Shown here in pieces: positions 39,352 through 50,976 of a stretch of 64,000 nucleotides of DNA. The stretch comes from Selaginella moellendorffii (Eukaryota; Streptophyta; Lycopodiopsida; Selaginellales; Selaginellaceae), in assembly GCF_000143415.4 (NCBI RefSeq), contig NW_003314298.1, positions 1,209,250 to 1,273,249 on the forward strand, written 5' to 3'. The notes under the pieces are model-generated. The model did not search any database, was not told the DNA's origin, and saw only the letters and a program-made list of their open reading frames with translations. Each line of letters opens with the position of its first letter. Positions within the stretch are counted from its first letter, which is position 1. The position numbers and the translations under genes are program-made.

Positions 39352-39547
39352 TTCTTTGTACTTAACAGATGAGATAAGATCTTGTTAGAGCCACATGGCA
39401 TACAGCCACCTGGCTTGAGTCGTGATCCACTTACATTTTCCCTTTTTTAAACATGAAAAAGTCGTAAATGCATTCGTCCTCGCCGACAAAAGAGTCAAAA
39501 AACCAAAAATTCGAATATATAATTGAAATAACAAAATAATAAAACAA

Positions 39548-40426
39548 TTATGCGGCAGCCATGATGCCCCAAAAATACGTCCTTACATTTTCTGGAATCC
39601 GCTGCCTCTTCCATGTCACAGTTCTATGCTCCCAATCAATAGTACCTCTAAAGAGCCCGTGACAGTAACGCTTAGTAGCAAACACCACAGGAGCATAGCG
39701 CATCCCTTGCAACCTAAAAATCCACGATTTTTCTTGATCTAAAACTCCTGGAAGTTCCTCAAATTCTTCCCATTGTTTAGCTTCCTCATTGTAATAGCGA
39801 AGGTTTCCAGACTGTACAACAACCACCTTCCCTTGAACCATAGTCATCTTTGCACCATAGTGCTTAAACTCTTTAGGGAGGTCAGCATAAAGCTCTGCCC
39901 AGGAATTTTGACCCGCATTGTAATACCTCAATTCTCTACTTTCATATAACCCAATCACACGATCTGCCCCGTTCGAGATCACATTCGTAATTATCCCTAA
40001 TGTATCTAAACCAGCCACACGTCCAATTTTTACCCACTTGTCTTCACTTGCTGAGTATACCTGAGTCTTGTTTACTCCAAAGGCATGAATTGTATCTTCA
40101 TCAACTGTAGCATAATACTGCTGACCTGGCTTCATGAAAGCTGTTGAGATTGTTGTCCACTTGAGGCCATCATCTTTCAGGTTCATTTTGTAAAGGGCTG
40201 GCCGTCCTGGATTTGGAGGGCACTTTTGAGGATATTTCCGCATCCCCCGTACAGGAACCAACTTGACTACGAAGACATGGAGATTACCGCCTGCAGAAGC
40301 ATGAATTGCAGCCACACGCTCATCTGCTTCTAGTTGCACTTGCTCCAATTCTGTCCATGTTTCTGTTTCAATGTCAAGATGTAAGATGCGCACATCATTG
40401 TCATAAAACAGCAAAATCAAACCCAT
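39548..40426 (-). CDS. Kelch-like beta-propeller protein, repeat-unit copy 2
   Basis: An intact 292-residue frame that differs from copy 1 in only about a dozen residues by eye (for example NDV for DDV near the start, SREL for NREL, VQSGN for VQFGN). Blade-like segments and the end 'TYFWGIMAAA' are the same. It forms a direct tandem with copy 3, which starts 2669 bases further on. Unknown family; two independent intact frames suggest it is still translated, or that the duplication is very recent. Confidence 0.6.
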   Translation of the reverse strand: MGLILLFYDNDVRILHLDIETETWTELEQVQLEADERVAAIHASAGGNLHVFVVKLVPVRGMRKYPQKCPPNPGRPALYKMNLKDDGLKWTTISTAFMKPGQQYYATVDEDTIHAFGVNKTQVYSASEDKWVKIGRVAGLDTLGIITNVISNGADRVIGLYESRELRYYNAGQNSWAELYADLPKEFKHYGAKMTMVQGKVVVVQSGNLRYYNEEAKQWEEFEELPGVLDQEKSWIFRLQGMRYAPVVFATKRYCHGLFRGTIDWEHRTVTWKRQRIPENVRTYFWGIMAAA

Positions 40427-40589
40427 TCCTACGACTTACCCTAAGGATTGTTGCCCTTAAATATATGGAAGTCTAAAAGTGTAAACTACAAATCGAATAT
40501 GCTATATCCTTATCCCCAAAACTTAAGTAAAACCGACATGAAGCACAGGAAACACAGACAACAAGAAAAGAGATAGAATTGGAGCCAGT

Positions 40590-40975
40590 TGGAAAAACAG
40601 CCATCAGGGAGAATCCGTGACCAGGATTTCGGCTGGCGTGCGGAGACTACCGATCAATCTAAAACCCCAGAAAATAATGCGGCGATCGATCGAGCGTCCA
40701 CTCCAAGAAAGAAACCCTTTCCTCTATACCCACATTCTGCTGGATTGGAGTGATACGAGCTGAGTACCGGAAAATATGTTCCCTGACGCTCCATCCGCTC
40801 GCAGTGCGATGGCGATCCACATTGCATTTTCTTGTGCTGGAATCTAGCGCATACTTGTTGTAGCCGGTGATCGATGCTCCAGGCCATGGCATTCCGGTGG
40901 CGGCAGCCAAGAGCCAAGAGCCACAGCCGATCCGCTGGCTCGGCTTGTTCCACGTGCCTTCATGTTCACAAAGCG
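40590..40975 (+). repeat. Chimera of ATG18a and PDK 5' sequence, unit 2
   Basis: 40605-40755 matches the ATG18a copy 1 exon 1/upstream region, and 40790-40975 matches the PDK upstream region ('CCGCTCGCAG', 'GCATTTTCTTG', 'GATCGATGCTCCAGG', 'GGCTCGGCTTGTTCCACGTG'). The PDK gene itself (about 1.9 kb) is absent at the junction near 40760-40790. Confidence 0.8.
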
Positions 40976-41541
40976 AAGCGGCACCCTTCTTCAGATTCGG
41001 AAGACGCTTCCACTGGAAGAAGAAGTTCCTTAGGCTGCTCAGCTTGAGACATGCCAAGGAGTTCCTTGTCATGCTTCTGTAGCATCACGCCACCCGACAC
41101 TCCTGCCGGCCACTTGATGTCAACCTTGTTCATGAAAGACGGGTATCGCCCAACCCCCTCCACAGCAGCCCAGTCGAAGCCAATGAATTTGACCTCAACT
41201 TGCCTGCTGGGATAACTGACCCTCACCATCACGTTCACGTCTCTAATGTCTCCATGCACCCCAATGTCACCTGAGGGCGTGACTGGGATTCTGTGTGCTT
41301 TGTCTAGCATCTTGAGCACCTCGGCCCACAACTCTTGTGCCTGCTGGTGCCCATGAAGCAGATGCCAGTCCTCCCCTAGGTACTCTATCTTCACTTGCAA
41401 CCATCCTCCAGGAAGCTGGTCCATGTTGTATAGTTGAGGAGCCAGCCTAACCTCTTCAGCTGCCCAAGCCCTGTGCATAGCTTCCCTGTAAGAACCTTGA
41501 GATCTATTTATTATTTTGCCCAAAATTGATTGCATTACCAA
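40966..41541 (-). pseudogene. Kinase-like gene, 3' fragment, unit 2
   Basis: The best copy: a 191-codon frame. It contains an atypical protein-kinase-like core: catalytic loop H-G-D-I-R-D-V-N-V, then 'VKFIGFDWAAVEGVGRYP' at the place of the DFG motif (G for the first D), then 'IKWPAGVSGG...KHDKEL'. This arrangement occurs in fungal-type/plant atypical kinase-like proteins often found near transposons. A splice acceptor (TTCTTACAG) stands just before the conserved part at about 41513-41505, so upstream exons once existed. They are missing here, and LINE relics follow instead. Not a complete gene. Confidence 0.55.
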
Positions 41542-41559
41542 TGTTTTTACACTTTTCCA

Positions 41560-42060
41560 ATGGCTAATCTATTTATTATTTTGCCCAAAATCCATTTCAT
41601 TTTCGTAAACTAATACAAATTCCATAACAAATAACAAGTTAGATCTATAAGCAATAATTAAAGGCCATTATTCACCCATGCTTGTAAACTTTGCAAGTTA
41701 TGTAGTTGAACTTTATGCTGGAATAGGTGGTACTTCTGGAGAAAAGATTTACCATAGACCAATCTATCCTTCTAAGCTTGTTTTGGTGGCATATTATAAT
41801 TTTGCATGTAATCTGGTTTTGAGATTGAGTCTTTGTAGTAGTCATACAAGCCAGCAAGCCAATACAGCAATAATTCCTCCCCTTTGATCATCACTTCCCA
41901 TGCTCCAATGTATATATAAATGTGGTTGCTAAAGATTTTGAGTTTCACCAATCGTGTTTTGGAGTGTTCATTTCCAGGAGCTGAATGCAATGGTACCACA
42001 GGATCTTTATTGATAAGGCATGGTCTCATGCCTCCAGCTCAGCGCTAATGACCTTTATAA
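41560..42060 (-). mobile_element. Short LINE relic between units 2 and 3
   Basis: Minus-strand residues near 41970-41830 ('LVKLKIFSNH', 'IKGEELLLYWLAGLYDYYKDS') resemble the segment just upstream of the YADD core in arm B. The same piece recurs at about 44330-44715 with a spacing of about 2655 bases. No enzyme can be encoded. Confidence 0.5.
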
Positions 42061-42216
42061 ACATGTATACATTGGATAATACTTAGCAATGATCTCACAC
42101 GACAATTCGTTTTCGTTTCCAAACTCCTTTGGAAGAACATGAAAAAAGATTATAGTTCCAGTCAAAAGAGTTTTAAGATTCGAAGAATATATATATATAT
42201 ATTTGAAATTAAAAAT

Positions 42217-43095
42217 TTATGCGGCAGCCATGATGCCAATAAAATACGTCTTTACATTTTCTGAAATCCGCTGCCTTTTCCATGTCACAGTTTTGTGCTC
42301 CCAATCAATAGTACCTCTAAAGAGCCCATGACAGTGACGCTTCGTAGCAAACACCACAGGAGCATAGCGCATCCCTTGCAACCTAAAAATCCACGATTTT
42401 TCTTGATCTAAAACTCCTGGAAGTTCCTCAAATTCTTCCCATTGTTTAGCTTCCTCATTGTAATAGCGAAGGTTTCCAGACTGTACAACAACCACCTTCC
42501 CTTGAACCATAGTCATCTTTGCACCATAGTGCTTAAACTCTTAAGGGAGGTCAGCATAAAGCTCTGCCTAGGAATTCTGACCTGCATTGTAATACCTCAA
42601 TTCTCTACTTTCATATAACCCAATCACACGATCTGCCCCGTTCGAGATCACATTCGTAATTATCCCTAATGTATCTAAACCAGCCACACGTCCAATTTTT
42701 ACCCACTTGTCTTCACTTGCTGAGCATACCTGAGTCTTGTTTACTCCAAAGGCATGAATTGTATCTTCATCAACTGTAGCATAATACTGCTGACCTGGCT
42801 TCATGAAAGCTGTTGAGATTGTTGTCCACTTGAGGCCATCATCTTTCAGGTTCATTTTGTAAAGGGCTGGCCGTCCTGGATTTGGAGGGCACTTTTGAGG
42901 ATATTTCCGCATCCCCCATACAGGAACCAACTTCACTACGAAGACATGGAGATTACCGCCTGCAGAAGCATGAATTGCAGCCACACGCTCATCTGCTTCT
43001 AGTTGCACTTGCTCCAATTCTGTCCATGTTTCTGTTTCAATGTCAAGATGTAAGATGCGCACATCATTGTCATAAAACAGCAAAATCAAACCCAT
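42217..43095 (-). pseudogene. Kelch-like propeller, repeat-unit copy 3, two nonsense codons
   Basis: Same length and frame as copies 1 and 2, but a Trp codon is TAG (plus-strand 42568-42570) and a Lys codon is TAA (42541-42543). The first 175 and last 99 residues remain readable. No indel is needed to align it with copy 2, so the damage is two point mutations only. Confidence 0.8.
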
Positions 43096-43234
43096 TCCTA
43101 CGACTTACCCTAAGGATTGTTGCCCTTAAATATATGTGTAAACTATAAATCGAATATGCTAATATAAACTTAAGTAAAACCGACATGAAGCACAGGAAAC
43201 ACAGACAATAAGAAAAGAGATAGAATTGGAGCCA

Positions 43235-43625
43235 GTTGTAGATCCGGAAGACAGCCATCAGGGAGAATCCGTGACCAGGATTTCGGCTGGCGTGCGGAGG
43301 CTACCGGTCAATCTAAAACCCCAGGAAATAATGCAGCGATCGATCCAAGAAAGAAACCCTTTCCTCTATACCCACATTCTGCTGGATTGGAGTGATACGA
43401 GCTGAGTACCGGAAAATATGTTCCCTGACGCTCCATCCGCTCGCAGTGCGATGGCGATCCACATTGCATTTTCTTGTGCTGGAATCTAGCGCATACTTGT
43501 TGTAGCCGGTGATCGATGCTCCAGGCCATGGCATTCCGGTGGCGGCAGCCAAGAGCCAAGAGCCACAGCCGATCCGCTGGCTCGGCTTGTTCCACGTGCC
43601 TTCATGTTCACAAAGCGAAGCGGCA
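43235..43625 (+). repeat. Chimera of ATG18a and PDK 5' sequence, unit 3
   Basis: It matches unit 2 and keeps a little more of the source: AGTTGTAGATCCGGAAG at about 43234-43250 equals the ATG18a exon 1 sequence at about 24397. This shows that coding exon, not only promoter, was carried along. Confidence 0.8.
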
Positions 43626-44160
43626 CCCTTCTTCAGATTCGGAAGACGCTTCCACTGGAAGAAGAAGTTCCTTAGGCTGCTCAGCTCGAGACATGCCAAG
43701 GAGTTCCTTGTCATGCTTCTGTAGCATCACCTGGCCACCCGACACTCCTGCCGGCCACTTGATGTCAACCTTGTTCATGAAATACGGGCATCGCCCAACC
43801 CCCTCCACAGCAGCCCAGTCGAAGTCAATGAATTTGACCTCCACTTGCCTGCTGGGATAACTGACCCTCACCATCATGTTCACGTCTCTAATGTCTTCAT
43901 GCACCCCAATGTCACCTGAGGGCGTGATTGGGATTCCGTGTGCTTTGTCTAGCATCTTGAGCTCCTCGGCCCACAACTCTTGTGCCTGCTGGTGCCCATG
44001 AAGCAGATGCTAGTCCTCCCCTAGGTACTCTATCTTCACTTGCAAGATAGATAGACCAGCATCCTCCAGGAAGCTGGTCAATGTTGTACAGCTGAGGAGC
44101 CAGCCTAACCTCTTCAACTGCCCAAGCCCTATGCATAGCTTCCCTGTAAGAACCTTGAGT
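43608..44160 (-). pseudogene. Kinase-like gene, 3' fragment, unit 3
   Basis: Here the DFG-like position is I-D-F-D-W (intact), but the catalytic loop reads H-E-D-I-R-D-V-N. Units 2 and 3 have therefore each lost a different key residue. A 13-base insertion-like change near 44040-44060 (a repeated AGATAGATAGACC) shifts the frame before the conserved part. Confidence 0.55.
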
Positions 44161-44329
44161 GTGCTTGATGACCATGTCCTGGATGAGAAAAACCAATGTT
44201 TTTACACTTTTCCAATGGCTGATCTGTTTATTATTTTGCTCAAAATCCATTTTATTTTTGTAAATTAATACAAACTCCATAACAAATAACAAGTTAAATC
44301 TATAAGCAATAATTAAAGGCCATTATTCA

Positions 44330-44715
44330 TCCATGCTTGTAGAGTTTGCAAGTTATGTAGTTGAACTTTATGCTGGAATAGGTGGTACTTCTGGAGAAAA
44401 GATTTACCATAGACCAATCTATCCTTCTAAGCTTATTTTGGTGGCATATTATAATTTTGCATGTAATCTGGTTTTGAGATTGAGTCTTTGTAGTAGTCGT
44501 ACAAGCCAGCTAGCCAATATAACAATAGTTCTTCCCCTTTGATCATCACTTCCCATGCTCCAATGTATATAAAACAACTTCACAGAGTGTGGTTGCTAAA
44601 GATTTTGAGCTTCACCAATCGTGTTTTGGAGTGTTCATTTCCAGGAGCTGAATGCAATGGTACCACAGGTGGCATTTACCAGATCTTTATTGATAAGGCA
44701 TGGTCTCATAAGATG
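44330..44715 (-). mobile_element. Short LINE relic after unit 3
   Basis: Second copy of the relic at 41560-42060, including the GGTGGTACTTCTGGAGAAAAG word (plus strand). It ends in a truncated propeller stub. Confidence 0.45.
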
Positions 44716-44716
44716 C

Positions 44717-44870
44717 AGATATCATCGTCATGAAACAGCAAAATCAAACCCATTCCTAGGACTTACCCTAAGGATTGTTGCCCTAAAGTCTTTTAATGGG
44801 CTTAAGAATATTCTAAGGATGAAGATAAAGGCTGTAATTTTTAAAACTATAAATCGAATATGCCAATATC
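44717..44870 (-). pseudogene. Fourth repeat-unit stub (propeller 5' end only)
   Basis: The start codon region of the propeller gene (complement of CATCATCGTCAT-AAACAGCAAAATCAAACCCATTCC) and its upstream ACTTACCCTAAGGATTGTTGCCC reappear here, but the rest of the gene is missing. It marks the right end of the array, about 200 bases before the PFP start. Confidence 0.7.
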
Positions 44871-44898
44871 CTTATCCGCATCCACCAAATATCGGACG

Positions 44899-44916
44899 GT
44901 CACGTGACGGTGACGT
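44899..44916 (+). promoter_or_regulatory. G-box palindrome and TGACGT element before PFP
   Basis: GTCACGTGAC (a 10-base palindrome around the G-box core CACGTG) is followed two bases later by TGACGT. These are classic bZIP/bHLH binding sites and lie about 165-180 bases upstream of the PFP start codon. Occupancy is inference. Confidence 0.45.
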
Positions 44917-45076
44917 ATTTTCAGACCTTCAACAGCCCGTCAACCCGTCAACCAGGTTGGGTTTGTGTGATATTAAACACAGATTAGTGCTAATTGCCAT
45001 ACATTTTGGAGCAACAGAGGAGCTAGGTTGAGAGACGAGAGCTTTCGCTGTTAGAGAGGAGCCTTGGGAGCGCGCG

Positions 45077-48000
45077 ATGGGAGCGGTCGATGGAATCCAG
45101 GGTATTCGTCGCGGCTACAAGGTTTCGCTGCCGCCAGCGCTCGAGGTATGCCTTTTCCTGGCGAAATCGGGCGTTTCCGGGATTGCATTCGCCGGATTCT
45201 TGATCTTTCGTGTTCTTGGGAGCATCTAGTGATGCGCATTGCTGCCGCATGTAGATTTCGTCGGGAACTGCGTGAATCTGGGAAGATTTTTCTCCTGTCC
45301 TTGTCTTGGTGCTTTTGCCTGCGAGAAATTTCTTTTTCTTCTTTTAATTCGCGGCCTTTCCGGAAAAAACTTGGATGATTGATCTGCAGGCTCCCAACGT
45401 CCAGCTTGTCTGTGGAGATGCCACCACTGCCATGGATGCGTCAGACGCGCTGGCTATCCAGAGATCGTTCTCGCTCACTTATGGGCAACCTCTAGTGCAT
45501 TTGCTTCCAGGCAAGAAATCCACTGGCGAGAAGAAGCTATCGCCACTAAGGTCTGTGGTTTTTTTTTTTTTTCTTGTTTTGTTTCAAGGATGAGCTGTGT
45601 GATGCTTTTGCTGGCAGGGTGGGAGTCGTCTTTTGCGGACGGCAATCCCCAGGAGGACATAACATTGTTGCTGGCCTCTTTGATGCATTGAAGGCTCACA
45701 ACCCAGACAACGTCCTGATTGGAATCGTTGGTATGGATGTCCAGAGTTTTTTTTTATCATGTCCTTGTCCTCAAGCTTGAATTTAGGTGGCACTGATGGA
45801 CTCTTCGCCCAAAAGTCTGTGGAGATCACTGCGGATGTGCTTGCTGTTTATCGTAACCAAGGTAGAAACATTTTCGATACAAGCAAGGGAGTTTGAAAGG
45901 TTTTCTTCTTTTTGTTCAGGTGGCTACGACCTTCTTGGGCGGACCAAGGATCAGATCAAGTCTGTGCAGCAGGTGGATGATGCAAGGGCAGCTTGCGAAG
46001 CTATGAAGCTGGACGGCATCGTTTTGATTGGAGGTAAGTTTTGCAACGTCGAACGGATGATTGTGGGAGCTAATAACACGAGATTGTTGGCTGCAGGTTG
46101 TGGAACGAGCACGGATGCTGCTCATCTCGCTGAAAACTTTGCTGCAACGGAGTGTCGCACAAAGGTGGCAACGTAAAACATAATAATGTAGTGCGGCTAG
46201 ATCCTTGCTTCGCAGGTTATCGCGGTGCCTGCCACTATCGATGGAGACTTGAAAAATCCGTTTGTTGAGACGGATGTGGGTTTTGACACTGTTTGCAAGG
46301 TGCAGCAGATCTTGCGGAGACTTCTTGCTTGCATTTCTAATATGTTTTGGTGCAGGTCAACTCTCAGCTCATCAGCAACATAAGCACTGATGCGCTATCG
46401 GCAGAGAAGGTTGTTTTCCTTGCAACTGCAATCACGGTTTACTTACTCGCGATGTTTTCAGTATTACTACTTCATCAGGCTAATGGGACGGCGAGCATCT
46501 CACGTATCACTGGAATGTGCGTTGCAGTCGCATCCGAATATGGTATGTCTGTGTTTTGGACGAAATATTGGATCTGATTCAGCTCTTTTGCAGGTGATTC
46601 TAGGAGAGGAAGTTGCCACGTCTAAAATGACTCTTTTCGACGTTACAAAGCAAATTTGTGATGCTATTCAAGCCCGAGCAGAGCATGGTCAGTTTTCGCT
46701 GAAAGGTTTTATTGCTATTTGGTCAATTTACGAGGTGTTTTTTTTCCAGAAAAGTACCATGGAGTCATCCTTCTGCCAGAGGGTCTCATTGAGAGTATCC
46801 CTGAAGTATATGCGCTCTTGCAGGTAGATGGTGTACAGCATTGGAGCAATGATTTGAGTTGCGATGTTTTTTTATGATTAGGAAATCCATGGCCTTCAAA
46901 AGCAGAATATTGAGGTCGAGCACATTCCAACTCGTCTCTCTCCCTGGGCGTCCGCACTTTTCGAGTTTCTGCCACCATTCATCAAAAAGCAGGTCAAACA
47001 ACAGTTTTCTCTCCTTTTTTCCTTTTCTCTCTTGTCTGATATGAACCTCTTTTTTTTTTGCAGTTTCTTTTGGACAGGGAATCCGACGATTCTGTCCAGC
47101 TCTCGCAGGTGTGCACCACTTTGTGTTTTGCAATATCTAAAAGCTAACAAAATATAGCTATTCTATTTTGCAGATAGAAACGGAAAAACTGTTGTGTCAG
47201 CTTGTTGAGACAGAGATGACAAGGAGAACGGTATTGTAGTGCTAAGTTTGACACGCACACTCACTCAATACATTCTTCATGATCACAGAAAGCTGGCAGT
47301 TACAAAGGAAAGAAGTTCAACGGTATCTGCCATTTTTTCGGATACCAAGCTCGAGGATCGTTGCCTTCCAATTTTGATTGCACCTACGCAAACGTAAGCT
47401 CTTTGTGTGCTTTCTGTATGAAGAGCTTCACACTCTGTTTCTGCAGGCTCTTGGACACATAGCATTTCACTTGGCAAGCGCCGGACTGAATGGCTATATG
47501 GCGACGGTGACGAACTTGAAGGAATCTGTCGACCAATGGAGGTGTGGCGGAGCACCAATCACTGTAAGTCTAGACTGAACGATAATTCTCGCGTAACAAG
47601 CACGGTTTTTCCTACGCAGGCGATGATGTCTGTCAAGCGGTGGCAAAGGGGCCCGGGAGTCTCACAGATAGGAAAGCCGGCTGTGCACTCAGCTAGAGTG
47701 GACCTTAAGGGAAAGCCATACGAGTAAGTGTTTTTAGAAGATCTTCATTTGCAAGATTGTTTCTCAAAATCTCCTCGCAGGTTACTGTCGCAAAACGCGT
47801 CAGCGCTCCTCATGGATGATCTATACCGGAATCCGGGACCGCTCCAGTTTGACGGACCTGGAGCCGATCTAAAGACCATCACTCTGTCCGTGGAGGATCG
47901 AGACTACATTGGCAGGATCCAGGAGCTCCGGAGCTACCTTGACAAGGTACGTCCATTCTTTAAAGTTTCTAGTCTATAAGATACCATGCTTCGGATCATC

Positions 48001-48136
48001 CAAACAGGTGAAAGATATCATCAAGCCTGGTTGCCCGGAGGAGATCCTCAAGGCCGCATTGAGCTCCATGGCATCAGTGACGGAAGTTCTATCCGTGATG
48101 TCCTCGCCGGGCTATCGCAACCTGACACCATTTTAA
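45077..48136 (+). CDS. PFP-ALPHA: Pyrophosphate-fructose-6-phosphate 1-phosphotransferase, alpha-type subunit
   Basis: Nineteen exons (45077-45145, 45390-45550, 45618-45730, 45787-45861, 45920-46033, 46097-46164, 46216-46299, 46356-46409, 46462-46542, 46594-46687, 46750-46823, 46882-46992, 47064-47108, 47174-47230, 47289-47393, 47447-47563, 47620-47723, 47781-47946, 48008-48136) join to 606 residues. PFP reversibly converts fructose-6-phosphate and PPi to fructose-1,6-bisphosphate in the cytosol. Alpha-type signatures are '[13 protein letters not shown]', '[19 protein letters not shown]' and '[17 protein letters not shown]'. The alpha subunit is regulatory in angiosperms, where I recall T-x-N-G-D at the catalytic site; here it is T207-I-D-G-D, as in catalytic subunits. 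The PPi-site GGDD is replaced by G177-G-C-G. Intron 1 is 244 nt, the rest 51-71. Confidence 0.96.
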
Positions 48137-48179
48137 AGAAGAATTCGTTCTTGGAGGACTGCTTAAGCTTAAGTGAGAT

Positions 48180-48262
48180 GATAATCCACCATATAAAACA
48201 TCACATTCTTAAGGGCTGGAGGGGATCGAACTTGGGACCCTCCACGCCCAGTGACAGTCAGT
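48180..48262 (-). repeat. Possible Pol III B-box-containing repeat
   Basis: Minus strand reads GGGTCCCAAGTTCGATCCCC, close to the tRNA B box GGTTCGANNCC, followed by CTCCAGCCCTTAAGAATGTG. No convincing A box precedes it at tRNA spacing. It is distinct from the tRNA-like repeat at 14.4 kb and could be a SINE fragment near the PFP 3' UTR. Confidence 0.3.
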
Positions 48263-48950
48263 GAAAAATAATATATTTTTTTTCCACCCATGGTTAAAGT
48301 TTCTCTATTCGGCTGGTGTAAATGCTTGTTCGCGATGGAGGGAGAGTCTTTGGCCCATTAACTTCGCCTGTAGAGCTTTTAAAGGCACAGCTTCCGTATG
48401 GTTCTGCCGTACGCGGTCTGGGCCATGGCTCATTCCGTGCAGCTCTCCTCAGTTTGGCTATGGCGGGTATATCGTGTTTTGCCCACATTTTGGTCCGGAG
48501 CGCGTCCTCTGGCGAGAAAGAGAGGAGCGATAGGGAGGAAGAAAGAGGGACTAGGGATTGAGAGAGAACTCCTCGCCTCACAGCGGCTATGGCGGTCGAC
48601 GACGCGTCTCCGCGAATCGCAAGCGCTGCGGCAACAATGCGGCAGCGGCGGCCGTGAGGTAGGCGGGCACACACACGAAATCCAGCAAGAAGATGCGAGA
48701 TTTCGCGCAGCAAGCTCGTGATTACGCTCGCCAGGATGGAGGTCCGACGATAATCCTTGGAAACGGCCGGGATCTTGAGCGCTGGTGTGGAGTAGCAGTG
48801 ATTTGGATGCTCGAGAGCTGTTCTTGGACGGCATGAGCTGCCGCATTGCCGCGTCCACTGGTGTCGGGACGTGAGGAGGCCGGCCGCGCGAGAGGTGAAT
48901 GCAGATCCCTAGCGAGCTCCAATCGCGCGTCTTTGCCGAGATTTGGATCC

Positions 48951-50372
48951 ATGAAGGTCGTCCCAGCCTCCGCCATGCACCGCGGCATCCATTCTATGCA
49001 GGTAGAGTGTTTTGTTCTTGGTACCTCTTGGGTTTAGAGTTTCTTTGGTAGTTCTTGAGTTATTCGTGACGAATTCTTTGGTAGTTCTCGTGACGAATTC
49101 TTTCTTTTGTCACAGGCTGAGAGCGCGCTGTGCTACTGCGGCGTGGACGCTGGCCTCACCGTCACCAACGCCCGGCGATTCGTGCCGGGGACGCGGCACT
49201 GCATCCAGCCCGACGTCAAGCCGACAATTGTGATCCCAAAGGCGAGGACGAGGCACTCGAGGGGCGACCGGACCAAGATCCCGTGCCAGCTTATCCCGGG
49301 CCTCCCAGACGACCTCGCCATCGCATGCCTGGTAAGAGTTCCTCGCATCCATCACAGGACTCTCCGGGTGGTTTGCAAGAGGTGGTACAGGCTCCTCGCC
49401 GGCAACTTCTTCTACTCGCAGCGCAAGGCCCTGGGGATGGCCGAGGAGTGGATCTACGTGATCAAACGCGACAGGGACGGGCACATCTCCTGGCACGCAT
49501 TCGATCCTCGCTACCAGCAGTGGCAGCCACTCCCGCCGGTCCCTCTCGAGTACTGCGAGGCGCTGGGCTTCGGCTGCGCGGTGCTCAGCGGCTGCCACCT
49601 TTACCTCTTCGGAGGCAAAGACCCGGCAAAAGGCTCCATGAGGAGAGTCGTCTACTACAGCGCCCGGACCAACAAGTGGCACCGAGCCCCGGACATGAAC
49701 CGCCGCCGCCACTTCTTCGGCTGCTGCGTGATCAACAACTGCCTCTACGTCGCGGGTGGCGAGTGCGAGGGCGTGCAGCGATCGCTGCGCTCGGCCGAGG
49801 TCTACGACCCGAACAAGAACAGGTGGTCATACATTGCGGACATGAGCACGGCGATGGTTCCGTTCATCGGGGTGGTGTACCACGGCCGGTGGTTTCTCAA
49901 GGGGCTGGGCTCGCACAGGCAGGTGATGAGCGAGGTCTACGTCCCGGCCACGGACAACTGGTCGCCGGTGCTCGACGGGATGGTGTCCGGGTGGAGGAAC
50001 CCGAGCGCCATCTTCAACGGGCAGCTCTACGCGCTCGACTGCCCCGATGGTTGCAAGCTCCGGGTTTACGACGGCGCCGCTGATTCCTGGCACCGCTCCG
50101 TGGACAGCCGGACTCACCTGGGGAACTCGCGGGCGCTGGAGGCGGCGGCGCTGCTGCCGCTGGGGGGGCGGCTGTGCATCATCCGCAACAACATGAGCAT
50201 CACCATGGTGGACGTGGCCAACTCCGAGGACGCGGCGCGGCGCGGCGCGCTCTGGGACACCATCGCCGGCAAGGGGCTGTTCAAGACGTTCGTCACCAAC
50301 TTGTGGTCCAACATCGCGGGGAGGAACCGTCTCAAGAGCCACATTGTCCATTGCCAGGTTCTTCAAGCGTGA
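48951..50372 (+). CDS. SAGL1: F-box/kelch-repeat protein, At1g55270 (SAGL1) type
   Basis: Two exons (48951-49001 and 49116-50372) give 435 residues, about the length of the Arabidopsis protein At1g55270. An F-box at about 75-110 (LIPGLPDDLAIACLVRVP...VCKRWYRLL) binds SKP1 in an SCF ubiquitin ligase. Kelch blades follow ('GCHLYLFGGKDPAKGSMRRVVYYSA', 'NNCLYVAGGECEG...SAEVYDPNKNRWSYIADM') and recruit the target. The N-terminal 'CYCGVDAGL' and C-terminal 'SHIVHCQVLQA' blocks are clade-specific. In Arabidopsis this protein (SAGL1, as I recall) is reported to target cuticular wax and phenylpropanoid enzymes for degradation. The start codon is placed by a 17-codon first exon with a good donor (CAG/GTAGAG). 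The coding region is GC-rich, which creates long empty frames on other strands. Confidence 0.96.
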
Positions 50373-50382
50373 CTAAACCCTT

Positions 50383-50437
50383 ATATGCTCGAGCATATTC
50401 CTTTGCGAGATATGCTCGAGCATATGCTTAAGCATAT
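50383..50437. repeat. Cluster of three 16-bp perfect palindromes
   Basis: ATATGCTCGAGCATAT occurs at 50383-50398 and again at 50410-50425. ATATGCTTAAGCATAT overlaps the second copy at 50422-50437. They start 10 bases after the F-box gene stop codon and would form hairpins in its 3' UTR. Related half-sites (ATATGCGTGAGTATAT) follow at about 50464. Confidence 0.85.
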
Positions 50438-50976
50438 TTGTTTTTTGCCTGGATATTCTAAGTATATGCGTGAGTATATTCCTAGCGATGGAGCATATTC
50501 TTTTAGGGCATTGTGATGCTCGGATATTCCTGTGGTTTGAACTTTTGCTACTTAATGGCGCTGCACATGAAATGAACGAACGACTGCTGATAATTGCGCC
50601 ACTGACCTTGCGATTCTTTTCTTCCAACAGTCTAGTCCTTTCTCTTTCTTTCTTCTTCGTGTCCACCACCTCCACTTTCAACTCGTGACCTTGGCAGCTC
50701 GCCGAGTTACAAGTCTTCTCGCCTTTGCAAGCGTAATGCCATGCCGTCCTCTTCCTCGGCACTCTTGGATCGTTCGTTGTTCATAAACTTGCGGCCTGCC
50801 ATCCACAACCAAACGAACGAAATCACATCACTGTGGCTTGAAACACTGATAAATGAATGAGAGCGAGCGAACGAACTCCACGACACCGACCTCATAACAC
50901 CGAACAGTTAGAAGTTGGTGAAGCCGAGCTTGCTGCCGAACTACGTGTTGATGAGCGTTGCTTGTAAGTTGTAGTT

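Larger units (their letters stand above)
35652..39382 (-). repeat. Inverted repeat, arm B (partner at 11891-15448)
   Basis: Reverse complement of arm A, about 170 bases longer because arm A has small deletions. It ends at GAGATAAGATCT (39371-39382), the counterpart of AGATCTTATCTC at 11891. On its left it stops at the CGATGCCATGG motif (about 35652), beyond which the flanks are unrelated to arm A. It carries the better copies of the PPR pseudogene and of the LINE reverse-transcriptase core. Confidence 0.85.
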